From positions 32,074,171-32,138,170 of the forward strand of contig CM060194.1 of the NCBI GenBank assembly GCA_030549335.1: a stretch of 64,000 nt of DNA, in the 5' to 3' direction. Of the stretch, positions 33,290-45,179 are shown one piece after another. The DNA comes from Pontederia crassipes. Its lineage: Eukaryota > Streptophyta > Magnoliopsida > Commelinales > Pontederiaceae. The position numbers were made by a program, and so were the translations under genes. Position 1 is the first letter of the stretch; each line of letters opens with the position of its first letter. Below the pieces are notes generated by a model. That model was not told the DNA's origin and did not search any database. It worked only from the letters and a program-made list of their open reading frames with translations.

Positions 33290-35139
33290 TTTATGTTATT
33301 TCTTTTAAGATGGCATCATCACATTTTTATTACTTGATTAATTTGAAATTCTTTTAACATATTTGAAAAATTAAACTCATTATCCATATGGTGTCCATCA
33401 TATTAAAGAGAATAGTAATACATAATTCTCACTTTCCAATCCAACCCAAGTCTTTAACATGTTTGAAGAATAAAACTCATTATCCATACTTTATACTTAT
33501 CTTTCAAATTTTCTAATGAATTCAATTACTTACAATAAATATTGTCACTCATTGAACTATTAATAATATATAAATTATTTTTTTATTGTGAATAGATAAT
33601 AATATTTAGTAATTCATCTTACCCAATTTACTAATAAATGCTATCAAGCAATATGTAGCTAGCTTCCCAAAATACCCTTTATGAAGAAAATTAAATCAAA
33701 TGTATACTAATTTTTATCAAAAACATTTTATAATGTGACTAACATATATCATTTAGATATTTTTTCTTGCATTTAATCTAATTAATAAAATCAGTAAAGT
33801 AAAGTAATTTTGACAAAAAAATTAAACTATATATAGTAATTTGTCACTACATCCATAATATTCAAGATACTGTCACGAATAAAATTTTCATATTCCAAAC
33901 TTAAACTTAAACTTCCATAGTTGGTTTAAAACAAAAGGACTTTTTTTTGTTTCATATCAAGCCAAGTTGGCTCCAAATAAAAGTAGTCCTCACATTTATG
34001 AAGCAATGCTTTCTTTTGCTTTAATCAACAAGTCAAGTAGATCCAAATTCTCAATGGCAAGTAATACTTCATAAACTTTTCTTTGCATTTCAGTGTTTGC
34101 ATTTCGATGCTCACATTAATGGATGGGCTTTTAAACTATGTTGTCTCTATCTTGATGTTTTTTAGAAGGAAAATGATGACAACTAGAAGTTACGATTGTC
34201 ATCCAAGTACACATATATATATAATACAATACACTTGACAAAAAAAATAAGTGCCAATATGCTTCATTGCTTACACAATACCCACATCATCATTAGCTTT
34301 TCTTGTTCCAGAAATAGATGAATGATTTGAATAGTCATGTTCAATATTAGTCATAAACGGTTGAGATGCAAAGTTATTATTATGAAGTTCTTGATTGTAA
34401 AAAAAGATATCCATATCAAGGTGACAGCACCTCTAAGAATGTCGCCATCATTGAAAATATTGTCAAATGGATCTCAAGGATCTTCGACCCTTTGATTGGT
34501 TGCTCAATTTTTTTTTTTCAAATATGATTGATAAACTACCCTAATGAAGAAATGACTTTTTCGAAGGCCAGATGCATTAGGATGATTATGTTACATTGGA
34601 TGAAACAAAAACAATAATGAGCAAATACAATGACTTAATCCATCATCACATATAGTAAATATTACAATATAAGTATTTAATTAACACATTTTTTACATAC
34701 CTTAACCCACCATCCATTTCTTTTAAAAAAATCCCATGCTACATATGATTTATTTTAATCTTGTCCAAATTTAGAAGTTTGGTATAGCATGTTATAAATG
34801 ACATGATATTATATTTTGAGCAACTTATGCCTTTTATAGTGTTAAGCCTTGATATGACATCCAAGTGATTTTGTGTCCATCATTTTCTTGAATTGTAATA
34901 AAAATCTAGGTTTTCCTCCTCACACTTAAAAGGGATTATTCTTCAAATCAAGCATGCATTCCACTAGTTACTCTAGTTTTTCATTGATTTTTTCATATGA
35001 AATATATTTTGTCGCTTATTTATCATGCTAGCTTCCATATTTAATGTCATCATAAATCAAGCTAATAATTGATAAAAAAATTATTAGTACCAATATTATA
35101 CAACTAGAATATATCACAAACATAACAAAAACATGTTGA
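33290..35139. other. AT-rich intergenic DNA
   Basis: Nothing recognisable apart from A/T-rich runs. Confidence 0.5.
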
Positions 35140-35600
35140 TCACAGTATTACATAAATGCATAATAATAAAGTCCCTAACAATAAGAAAACACAAACATAA
35201 ATACTTATTTTTTGAAAAGAGGTACAAAATCTCAAGCTCTCATTCCAAATATTTTGTACTGCACTTTCTCTAAATTGATTCCATAGTGATGAAAATGCTT
35301 TCGACATCATTGTCTTCTTCTTAAATGAGTGTTGACACATGATTCTCAAATAGATCGATAGATATTTCTTATCTAATATAATTATGAGGTAGAACACATG
35401 CTGAAATAATTCTTGCATTAATTTTTACAAGATAAAAATATCTCTTTGAAAATATTATATCCTGTCGTGAGAAATTCAAAGCTCCTGTCAATAGCATTCC
35501 TTGGTTATGATTATTCATAATTATATAACTTATGTGGTATTTTAGGTTGTTGATCTTGAACATTGATCAAATGATATCATCAACCTATAAATGATGTCAA
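35140..35600 (-). pseudogene. Harbinger-like transposase relic
   Basis: The minus-strand stretch with LVKINARIISACVLPHNYIR resembles the conserved end of plant DDE_Tnp_4 (HARBI1-like) transposases, whose hallmark is NRII.ACC.LHNFIR. The preceding residues align with the ...VIERAFGLLK..F.IL region only loosely. Surrounding frames are broken and no terminal repeats were located. Confidence 0.4.
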
Positions 35601-35862
35601 ATTTTCTTCTCCATTTATACATCCAACAAAAGGAGATCCACATCCCAAATAGATTACACTTTGGTTGAACAAACTCATGTAAGAGGCAACCACTCAAAAA
35701 GTCTACCATTGCTAAGAGATGTTCACTTTATTTTTAATCTTTTTTCTATTATGTATTTTGATGGTGATAGAACTTGTGATTACTTAGATGACGTTTGTTA
35801 TTTTCCATTATTTTATTCTAGAGTTAGTCTAAACACAAGATGCTTAGTTAATTAATTCATAC

Positions 35863-36046
35863 AACAACAACAACAACAAAGCCTTATCCCACTAGGTGGA
35901 GTCGGCTACATGGATCATACGACGCCATTCCGCTTCGTTGATCCATGTTCATGAGATTCGACAGGGTTTTACGATGGCTGTCGGGGTCTAACACAACCCT
36001 CCTCCTTTATTCGGACTTGGGACCGGCTATAAAACATAGGCGGAGT
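35863..36046 (-). mobile_element. SINE-like short retroelement with (TTG)n tail, copy 2
   Basis: Reversed, this unit matches the copy at 2233-2403. It starts ACTCCGCCTATGTTTTATAG, passes GTAGCCGACTCCACCTAGTG and ends in TTG repeats (CAA on the plus strand). A perfect 19-bp duplication, TTAGTTAATTAATTCATAC, flanks it at 35844-35862 and 36047-36065. The shared 5' start with copy 1 argues for a defined short family rather than random LINE truncations. Confidence 0.82.
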
Positions 36047-36065
36047 TTAGTTAATTAATTCATAC

Positions 36066-37432
36066 ATATTAATTAATTTTGTGTTTTTAATGACACGGTG
36101 CACCTAACTTCATTTTTTATTGGATTGGCTCTTTATTATTTTGTATAGTGTTTCTTGTGTTTTTTTTTTATCAAATTCAACATTTCAAACTTAATCTGGG
36201 TGGATATGTTTTGATAGAGGGGTCATCCATCTAATAGTTCATAGAATAAGAGATTGCTTATTGAATGTTCATCTATATTGAATTTGAGAGGATAATAAAG
36301 GAGATTTTCTTATGCAACTAAGCTGAAATGGGAGGTAAGATTTGCAACTCTTACAATTTAATTACATAGAACCTCTTAATGCAATTTGTATAGGACATTG
36401 GTGAAGGTGAATAGATTAGCACAATGTCCATAGCAATGGAATATGGCAATAACTCCTAAATCAAAACCCACAAACTCCCCATGATCTCTTCATAATTTCA
36501 TAATGTTATAACAATATAACAAGTTATTGTTTATACTGTAATACCAAAAAATTTATTAAAGGAAATCAAATCAATTTTTAATTAAATAATTAATAATAAC
36601 AAAAAGGCGAAAGGTACAAGAGTATAATCTCATTATTGTCCTACTGAGAGTCTTTCTAGGATCACTTCAAAATAATAGGCTTCCATCATTTTTTATAATG
36701 TCTCAACTCTTTTTGTTTGTGCCTAAATCACTATTTTGTTATTGGTTATTACTATAGCTTAGACATGTTTACACTAATTTTTTTCAAAAGTATAAAACAT
36801 AAAAATTCATAACGATTAAGGAGTCACGCATGATATAAAACTTCCTAAATATAAAAAATATAATATGAAGTCTTATTTGAAGATAAATTATTTTAAAGTT
36901 AGACATATGTGGCATGGCATATAACTAGATTTTAAAATAATAGGTTTTGTGCTTTTATAAAAGCAAATTATTTTGATGTATTATGATAAATTTCATGTTT
37001 ACAATTATATAAATTTTATATTATTTGTTAGAATATTTTAAAAAGAGTAAATTTGTAAGACATAAGTGTTACTCTTTTTTCATTAATAAAGTGGACCTAA
37101 AGCTCAGAGTTCTTGCAAAACTACACTTATCAAGGTCAAAAGGTGTCTCCTCAAGCACAATATTTTTAAGATCAGGCCAGATTAGTTGGTCGACCAGTTC
37201 AATCACGAACCACCACAAGGTCTGGTTTGGCATCTAAAATTGTTTTGTCAAAAAATTTACATTGAACTACGTGGACCCAACCAAAACTAGATTGAATAAA
37301 AAAAAGATGAAATAATGTTGAGATAGAAAAAGTAGAAAACAAATAATGTATTATAGTGGGGAAGTTAAAGTAAAAATATATAATTAAGTAATGAATTAGG
37401 TTTTTAGGATGAATTTTAAAAATAAGAGTTTT
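36066..37432. other. AT-rich intergenic DNA
   Basis: No gene or bounded element is seen. Confidence 0.5.
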
Positions 37433-37895
37433 TCCACTCAAACTTTTTCCGTGTCTTCCAACATCTTTCAAATTTTTCGTAAACCTCTCCTAAACTGTGT
37501 CACTTGTTTCACTTAGGTTCATTCGTCAATGTCTATTAAGTTTCCCATTATTTTCACTTTTTTGAATTATGAATGACCAAAATGCCCTCAGTTCAAATAA
37601 ATGAGCTTAAAATAATATATAATAATAAATATAAAAAAATATTGGCCGACAAAGTGGAATCTCGTCGGAGGGACAACATCCATGTGCCGACCAGCATATT
37701 TTATTTTTTTTATATTTACAATTATATATTATTTTAAGCTTCGAGGGTATTTTGGTCATTTATAATTCATAAAAATGAAAAATAACAGAAAAATTAACAA
37801 ATTTTGACGGATGAACCTAAGTGAAAAAAGCGGCATAATTCAAGGAGGTTTGCAAAAAATTCGAAAGACGTTGGTAGATGCGAAAAAATTCACAG
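37433..37895. mobile_element. Foldback element with ~200-bp inverted arms
   Basis: The left arm (37433 to about 37655) contains TTTCACTTAGGTTCATTCGTC, AATGACCAAAATGCCCTC and AGCTTAAAATAATATATAAT. The inverted right arm (about 37700-37895) repeats these with minor changes, around a ~40-bp loop with CTCGTCGGAGGGAC. Arms and a short loop suggest a foldback MITE, possibly Mutator-related. Termini and target duplication are not clear. A transcript would form a long hairpin. Confidence 0.7.
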
Positions 37896-38124
37896 TTTAG
37901 GGGAGGTCATAGAAAAAAAATCAAAATAAAATGTTGGAAGATATTGATAAAGTAAAAAATTTAAAAAACTAAACTATTGACAAAATTATGAAACAATAAT
38001 ATTATAAATTTTAAATTATTATAAATAATGATGGATGTTCTACTGCAAGTTACAGCTACTTATTTTGAATCATTCGATTAATATCAACGGACCCATGTAT
38101 CCTCGCTACTTACATGGGAGCTCG

Positions 38125-38781
38125 TGTCACGGGGTCATTCTCGGACGCTAGACCACGTGCGGTGACTATGCGGATAGGCACCTAGCCAAGCCTGTTTTGA
38201 GTTTGTAGCGGGAGTTTTATGGTCGAGACGACTATGCCGAGAGTCGCTCTTATAGGCATTCAATCACGGACATGACTAGAGTGTTGGACTACTCGTCACG
38301 AGACCGTGGCATTAGCGCGTTGCGGCACTAATGTAGGCGCTTAAAGTCCGAAGGAGCGACGACGGGACCACGGGACGCCACGAAAGAACACCGATGTGGG
38401 TTGCCACCCCACGCTCAAGGCCATGACACTAGAATTAAAGGAAAGCTTACTTGTATTAAATATGATGAAACATAACATACAATTGGGCCTCGAAAGGCAC
38501 TAGTGAACTCCTCACAGTGTACCGTAGGTATAGGAGTCTTGTTACATATTGAAAATGCAAAAGACGTACCCTATGGGAACGTCACCTACTTGGTCATTCA
38601 TAAGGACGGCCTTACAAGATAATACCCTAAGGACGGATAACTTGGTACTCCGCAATATTACGTAGTGCGGGGCGGCTGCATGTGTTCCATATTTTCGGCG
38701 CTAAACGGCCGAGGGCTATAAGTTGAGCGGCACTGGTGCCGCGAGGCTTCACGCTTCGTGTCAGGGAAGCGCCCCGTGACA
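38125..38781 (-). repeat. 3' LTR of the non-autonomous element
   Basis: It is aligned over its whole length with 41787-42451. Differences include a missing 8-bp TTGGGCGC repeat and scattered transitions. It contains the start-like block GGGTTGCCACCCCACGCTC. Confidence 0.88.
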
Positions 38782-38790
38782 TTCTCCCCC
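38782..38790 (-). other. Polypurine tract of the non-autonomous element
   Basis: The minus strand reads GGGGGAGAA directly before the LTR TG end, the standard site of plus-strand DNA priming. Confidence 0.75.
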
Positions 38791-39239
38791 ATCAAAGTCG
38801 GCGACGCCCCCGACGCCGCTGTCCGGGCTTCCTCGGGGCCTTCGTCTTGAGTCTTGACTTCGCTTGTCTCGTTCAATTCTGCCTTCTTTGCATTGACTTC
38901 GACTTCACCAGCATCACGCAGCGCCAGGAATTCCCGCTCCTTGGGGTCTCGTTGAGGACTCCTCCCTCAGGCCTACTTCGCTCGTTGATCCTTCGTCCAA
39001 TCAGGGGTCATCACTTGTGCAGCGCCAGTGGAGTCCGCCATGTGCGGTCTGACTTCATCAAGCAACTATCCGTCCATCAAGTCTCTGTTGGCTTCACTTC
39101 TCTTCGACTTGCGCAGCGTCAACTTGTGTGGTTTGGCTTCTTTGGGAGTGAAACAACTCTTGTATACCTTCAGGAATAGCTCGGAGAAGAGTTGTCTCAG
39201 GGTCATGTAGAACACGATGAAGAGTCTCGCCATTTGACC

Positions 39240-39900
39240 TGCATGACTTGACTCATGCCTTCATGTTGCGGATGGCCGCAGCATAAGGTCTCCCTTCCGT
39301 CGAGTGCGAAGTACGGGACCATCTCACCCTCGATGATCATTCTTGAATTTCGACGGCTTGAAACAGCACAAGCTCTCCGATGTCGATGCTTGTCGCTTGT
39401 CTGCTTCGAGTACCTGGGGTTGCTATGATGAGCGACGAGAGTCTTCCCACGGATACTTTGGGATGCTTCAGGTCTCTTTGTGGGCTTGACTCAACGTCTC
39501 TATGTTGCAAATGATTGCAACATAGAGTCTTCCATCCCTCTGCCGAACGAAAAGCGCAGGACCACCTCCTCCTTGGTGATCACCTGATGTTTCGGTAGTC
39601 TTGAGGCGGGACAAGGTTCTTTGATCTAACAATCCATGCCTTGTCCATCCAAGTCGTCATAGTGGGCGACGAGAGTCTCCCCACGTTTCCTTGTGGTTCA
39701 ACTCGCTATCTCCAAGTTGCAGATGGCTGCAACGTTGAGTCCTTCGTCCGTCGAGCATTGAGAACAGCTCCACCTTACCCTTGGTGGACAAGAGATATCT
39801 CGACGGTTTGAGGTGGAGCAAGGTTCTTTGGTATAACATTCCGCACCTTTTCCACTCTCAGTCTCTATAGTGAGCGACGATGAGGGTCTCCCCACATGTG
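39240..39900. repeat. ~225-bp tandem repeats inside the non-autonomous element
   Basis: Three diverged units each run from a GACT(C/T)..-ATGTTGC(A/G)-GATGGC(T/C)GCA block to GAGCGACGA(G)AGTCT.CCCAC. Starts lie near 39240, 39485 and 39705. Shared internal landmarks are GTCGAG.., GGACCA/CC.CC, TTCGACGG and CAAG.TTCTTTG. They lie between the 3' purine tract and the protein-like region, and partial units recur at 62480-62660. Confidence 0.7.
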
Positions 39901-40099
39901 CCTGTAGTTCGACTCGCTTCTCCTGCTTCGATGGGCGATCTTTGTCTTCGGTATAAGTAGCTTCCTCCTTGCGACTTGAGCTTCTCTCCCCCACCATTGC
40001 CCTTGCCCAAGGGCTTTGGTGGTATAGCACTTGTCCCGATTGACTTGGCAGCGTCGACTAGTGAGCAGAGGTTGGACGATCCTGTCGTTCCAACTTCTT

Positions 40100-41075
40100 C
40101 CTAGTCCAAAGCTTCTAACCCCTCTGCTTGAAGAGCACCAACACTGGGTCTTCATCCTCCTGGGAACACTGTAGGCGGAGCTCGGTGATTCCTTTCACTT
40201 CCTCCTTCAACATGCCCATCTGGTCGATGTTGAACAATGCGATCTTGACCTCCAGTCCCAACTTGTCAGGGCCTGCATAATTGATGAACTGCCACTTCTT
40301 CTGTCCCATGTCTGGGATGCATGTTTGCCACATTCTACATTGTCGCGATGGCAACGCCATCCTGAGTTTGCCACATCTTGCAGGGTTCTTGGGATATGCC
40401 TTCTTTCGATCCTGAGACCTCCTTTGAAGCTTTGACAATCCCTTCGGGGTATAGACGGGGCGAGATCGTTGTGCTCGTTCACGAAGAGGATGCACCTTAG
40501 ATGCTCGTCCGTCCGCACCTTGGACAAAGTAATGCCACTGTGCCTGTCATCCTAGATCATACACCTTTGACATACTCGTCCACCGGGCGGCTCGACCCTT
40601 GCGAAAGAGTAGCCATTCCGGGCCTTCACTGACCTGTGCGGATGCTCGTGAAGATGCTCCGCTTAGATAAGCGGACTGTGATTGATAAACTCGTGGCATG
40701 AGCTCCCAACATTACCTCCATCTCCATTCGAAGGGACGACATCGCCAATGTGTCCTTCAAAATCTTCGCATTGTGATCCTTGGAGGCCGCTTCGATTACT
40801 CGAGGCGATGTACGAAAGGAAAGGGCACTCCTTCCTTCGGTTGGCGGCAGAACGCTTGACAGCAGCATGCCAAGGTACGCCGATGCTCGACGCTCAGACC
40901 ATTTGTCAAATTGGTCGCTGAGTTGAGGCGTCGATTTGCGTTGGCATGTATCAAGTTCGTCCCACTCCTCGATGGAGGACATCGCGCCGCTTGCGGGGCG
41001 ACACTTGACGAGGCAGGCAAGGCTGACAGCTCATCCGTGAGTGTTTGCAAGTAATCAACGCTTTGCTCCATTCCT
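40100..41075 (-). pseudogene. Unrecognised protein remnant of the non-autonomous LTR element
   Basis: Broken minus-strand frames contain EQSVDYLQTLTDELSALP (helical), SVEHRRTLACCCQAF, RMEMEVMLGAHATSLSI and LSKRSIFTSIRTGQ, then LSKVRTDEHLRCILFVNEHN. The next pieces are AYPKNPARCGKL and GPDKLGLEVKIALFNIDQMG, then EEVKGITELRLQC. The copy at 63.3-64.0 kb carries parallel peptides such as LSKLRMDEYQRCIIFFKEHN and AYTKNPTRCGKL, which supports an ancestral coding sequence. I see no zinc knuckle, DTG, YxDD or DDE motif. It may be a gag-like or captured protein. No function is assigned. Confidence 0.5.
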
Positions 41076-41770
41076 GAAAGTCATCGTGGCGTGGCAGGCT
41101 ATGCTGCGACGCGACAAGATGCTTGTGATTAATGCTCCTTGGCCGAAAGGATGATATTCTTTGGCCGAAAAGGGACCATGAACCTTGATATTTGTCTTTA
41201 AGCCAACTTTTCTCGTGAAGCGATTGTGCACTTCACGTTGCATGACTGGGCATGCGATGCGACATCACGAAATACCGAGCAGCGTCAGGTCGCCATGATA
41301 GTGCATGACCGACAGTCCCTGAATGTGACACGGGTCCTTCGAGTTACACGACGCTCGTGTAAGCGATCTCAAGATATGAGCAGCGCAAGACCATCATGCG
41401 GAGCATATGGCCACTCTTTGACGCAGCGCGACACTTCAGGATTCCCGACTGTATACCTGGGGTGATTGATCTGCTCGAGTGAGCGACGCATGACCGTCCC
41501 GGTTAGGCGGGGCGATCAATCCGCCATCATGATGCATGACGGACGTTCCTTGACACGACACGGGTGTATGAGGAATATGCTGCGGGGCACGACTGGGCGT
41601 GCGGCGAGGAGGCTTGCCATGCATTCCTTGTTGGCGTCCACGATCAAAGACCATGGTACCAGTGCGCCTGGGCGTGCTGGAGTATTTGAGCGGAAGCACA
41701 TTTCCTACGCCAGGGCACGTTGCGATGACACAAGCGAGTCATCGTCGCTGGGTAATCCGAGCAGGAAGAA

Positions 41771-41784
41771 CTGCTCTGATACCA
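41771..41784 (-). other. Primer-binding site (Met-tRNA) of the non-autonomous element
   Basis: The minus strand reads TGGTATCAGAGCAG two bases inside the 5' LTR end, matching initiator tRNA-Met. It shows that the element retains replication signals although pol is absent. Confidence 0.85.
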
Positions 41785-41786
41785 CT

Positions 41787-42451
41787 TGTCACGGGGTCAT
41801 TCTCAAACGCTAGACCACGTGCGGCGACTAGGCGGATAGGCACCTAGCCAAGCCTATTTTGAATTTGCAGCGGGAGTTTTATGGTCGAGACGACTATGCC
41901 GAGAGTCGCTCTTATAGACATTCAATCACGGACATGACTAGAGTGTTGAACTACTCGTCACAAGACCGTGGCATTAGCGCGTTACGGCACTAATGTAGGC
42001 GCTTGGGCGCTTAAAGTCCAAAGGGGCGACGAAGGGACCATGGGACGCCACGAAGGGACACCGATGTGGGTTGCCACCCCACGCTCAAGGCCATGACACT
42101 AGAATTAAAAGAAAGCTTACTCGTATTAATATGATGAAACATAACATACAATTGGGCCTCGGAAGGCACTAGTGAACTCCTCCCAGTGTACCGTAAGTAT
42201 AGGAGTCTTGTTACATATTGAAAATGCAAAAGACGTACCCTACGGGAACGTCATCTACTTGGTCATTCATAAGGACGGCCTTACAAGATAATACCCTAAG
42301 GGCGGATAACTTGGTACTCCGCAATATTACGCAGTGCGGGGCGGCTGTATGTGTTCTATGTTTTCGGCGCTAAGCGGCCGAGGGCTATAAGTTGAGCGGC
42401 ACTGGTGCCGCGAGGCTTCACGCTTCGTGTCACGGAAAACGCCCCGTGACA
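41787..42451 (-). repeat. 5' LTR of the non-autonomous element
   Basis: TGTCACGGGGTCATTCTC...GCCCCGTGACA, paired with 38125-38781. The short duplicated GGCGCTTGGGCGCTTAAAG near 42000 is present only here. Confidence 0.88.
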
Positions 42452-42455
42452 CTCG

Positions 42456-44159
42456 CACGATGACATGATGATTTGAATTTTTCACTTTTTTTACTTTTAT
42501 TTTATTATTTTATATCCCTATCCGAATAGAGTATTAGGTACTCTCTTTTTCTGCAACTCACTCCTCCCCTGCTTCTCTCGCCCGATCTTACTATGACCTC
42601 AATTTGGAGCTCTGTTTCTTTATTCAATGAGTGAAGAAGGAACCACCGGTTGTGCACAAGTACATCATTCCCAAATTTTTAAAATTTTATGAAGTATATA
42701 TATTAATATATAAATTTCTGGATTATAAATAAGCTTTGACCCCTCTTAAATACATTTGATATGGGATCTAAATGCAAACTTAATTTCTGGTGTTGTGGGT
42801 GCCCCACTTATATCCCATCCATAAGTTGTGGGTTCAATTCTTAATGATAGTGATTACAATTCAAATTTTGAGTAGTATATTTTTTCATAAATAATATATT
42901 TTTAAAAATATTTAAAACTTTATTAATATTTAATTATTTAAAATGATGATTGATATGCTTTTTTTACCTTTTATACTTTCATTTTATAGTATTTTTAAAG
43001 TAACAAGGATAATATTGTTTAATTCAATTTGGTCAAGCCAATCACGCCATCCCCAATTCGCCAATTGATTCCATCCGATTTTTAAAATATTGCTGGATCC
43101 ATAGAATGAAGGATAATGAGGGAGAGATACGAGAGGAGGCATTCTGACGAGAGCTATGAGCAGTATGATCAACCAAAAAGTCCATTTTATTGCATGCAAG
43201 CCGATGTCGGCTAAACTTTTGATCTCTTTTGAGGAGTGCATGCAATTAAACGTTGTTGCTTTGATCTTTCAATGACAAAACTCTTGGGCGTCTATTTTTG
43301 TTAACTGGTCTTTTATTCAATTGAATGTGTAGTGCCAGAACTTTTTATATTTAGATTGAAAAATCTTCATTTTGCTATATCTTATTTGAAGAAAGGCAGA
43401 TTCTCTACTTCATGCATTTGATAGTTAATATGCCTTAAGATTTAAAGAGACAGAGAGATCCATTGTAAACGCGCTTGTATGGCAAAAGTCTACCACACCA
43501 AAATAAACATCTAAGAATGTATTCCCTTGCATAAGATTAGAGAAGAAAGCCTAGTTATATTTATTGAGGAATCTACTATATATGACTACCGTCGAGAGAT
43601 TCTTCTTTAATAACCTATTGTCAGCAATTCCCTTACAATTTGGAGAGAGATCGAAGAGTTTGTAGAAGAGAAAGATCAAGAAAAAATTAGAACAAAGATA
43701 AAAAGATCGATATCCTTTTTGAAAGATCCTATCCTCAAGGGAGTTTATCATCTTAAAACATCGTAGTTTATTATTTCGTGTTATTCTTCCTAATTTTCAT
43801 TTTAGCGATTCAAAATTTAGAGAAGGAAAATTTTAAATTGTTGTGAATATGATACTCGTGATCCCTACTCGACCTGTATACTTACAAAAAAAATATGAAC
43901 TATCAAACTGTAATTAAGCTAATCGACTGAGCTCAAGAATTCATATCCCTCAAAGTCCGCATCAGACCTTGCAATTATTAGTTTCCTTCTAGCATCTCTC
44001 TACCATCTTTGCATATTCTGGATCTTCATACTAGACCTTTAAAATTCTATCCATCAGGTTGAACTATACTTGGTGCATCATCATTACTGCACCAATCTTG
44101 TGTTAGGTCTTGGGTTTCACACGCTTAGTTCGTTCATTATCTCATATTCATGTTTTTGT
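42456..44159. other. AT-rich intergenic DNA
   Basis: No recognisable gene. The minus-strand ORFs at 42984-43245 have no family features. A tRNA-like GGGTTCAATTC at about 42830 lacks a cloverleaf. Confidence 0.5.
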
Positions 44160-44640
44160 CCTCAATACAATCCTCAAGTATTCTTTATGTTGTTCTAGCT
44201 CTCTGAATAAATCAAGATGTCATCCATGACTACATGAAAAACTAATCTTGGTAGGTTTTGAACACCCTATAAATGAGGTCCATAAAAATTACAGTGGAAT
44301 TCATTTGTTCAAATGACATTACTAAGAATTCATAGTGAAAAATTGTCTTCAATAGATGTTCTTCGACAACGCTGAGTTGATAGTACCCACTTCATAAGTC
44401 GATCTTGGAGAATATCAATGACTTGGATAATTGAACAAAGAGGTTATCAATGCACTGTATTAGGTACTTGTTCATGGTAGTTGCATTCTTCAACATTCTT
44501 CTTTAAAAATAATTTTATGGAGTAATCATTCTTCTTTAAAAATAGGGCATGTGCACCCCAATGTGAGGCACTTAGCCTGATAAACTTCTTGTTAAAAGTT
44601 CTTGAATTTATTTGTTTAGTTTATACATTTCAACTAGTGC
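44160..44640 (-). pseudogene. Ty3/gypsy reverse-transcriptase relic
   Basis: Minus-strand frames read ATTMNKYLIQCIDNLFVQL, then FSKIDL and SGYYQL, then HYEFLVMSFEQMNSTVIFMD, then a shifted MDDILIYSES. These match the gypsy RT core (NKYPLPRIDDLFDQL, FSKIDLRSGYHQ, YEFLVMPFGLTNAP..F, DDILVYS). Stops and a frameshift disrupt it. No LTRs were found nearby. Confidence 0.75.
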
Positions 44641-45170
44641 CATTGTTTAAAAGGTGGATTTATATCTACTTACATACCTCTTAAAGTTTGGTCAAAATTG
44701 TCATGTTTTCACTCCTCTTCTTCATCTTCCTCTTCCTCTGATCGTTCTTGTTCTCACCTATTATGGTAATTGTTCATTAGCCTCTCTTGTTGGTGTCATC
44801 CGAGGTTCGCCTCTTGTGAGGTGGTGGCTAACCAGTTCGGAGAGAGAAAAAAGATGGAGGCATGCATGAGAGAGGAAGAGACTGGTAGAGACTTGGTTTC
44901 GTAGGAGAGATGGAATAAGAATTTTAATTGGGGTGGAAATGCTCTATCAGGTTTGTTTAATCTCTCCAATATTTTTTCTTTTCCTTTTTTTCTCTTTTTT
45001 TCTCTATCTGTTCCGGTTCGTGTCCTTGCACAACTTAATGCAAGTAGACTTGGCAGCTTTGGATATAAGAAAATGTTTCTTAATATATACTTTTTTTACC
45101 GATTGATGACAATAAAATGAAAATCTTATTTCAAAATTTTCATCAAAATAGTTTAGGATCAACCCAACCC
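44641..45170. other. Unassigned intergenic DNA
   Basis: The plus ORF at 44654-44869 has no recognisable domain. Nothing else is seen. Confidence 0.4.
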
Positions 45171-45179
45171 TTGAACAAA

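Larger units (their letters stand above)
38125..42451 (-). mobile_element. Non-autonomous LTR retrotransposon with unknown internal protein
   Basis: LTRs of about 660 bp (38125-38781 and 41787-42451) begin TGTCACGGGG and end CCCCGTGACA. The direct repeat CTCG flanks both sides (38121-38124 and 42452-42455). The Met-tRNA primer site TGGTATCAGAGCAG precedes the right LTR on the minus strand and a GGGGGAGAA purine tract lies by the left one, so the element reads minus. The 3.0-kb interior has no protease, integrase or reverse transcriptase motif. It instead holds broken reading frames of an unrecognised protein and a run of tandem repeats. A related interior occurs at 62480-64000. Confidence 0.85.

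Noticed and set aside
42790..42850. Possible tRNA (GGGTTCAATTC box-B-like sequence)
   Set aside because: No matching A box, acceptor stem or cloverleaf could be drawn.
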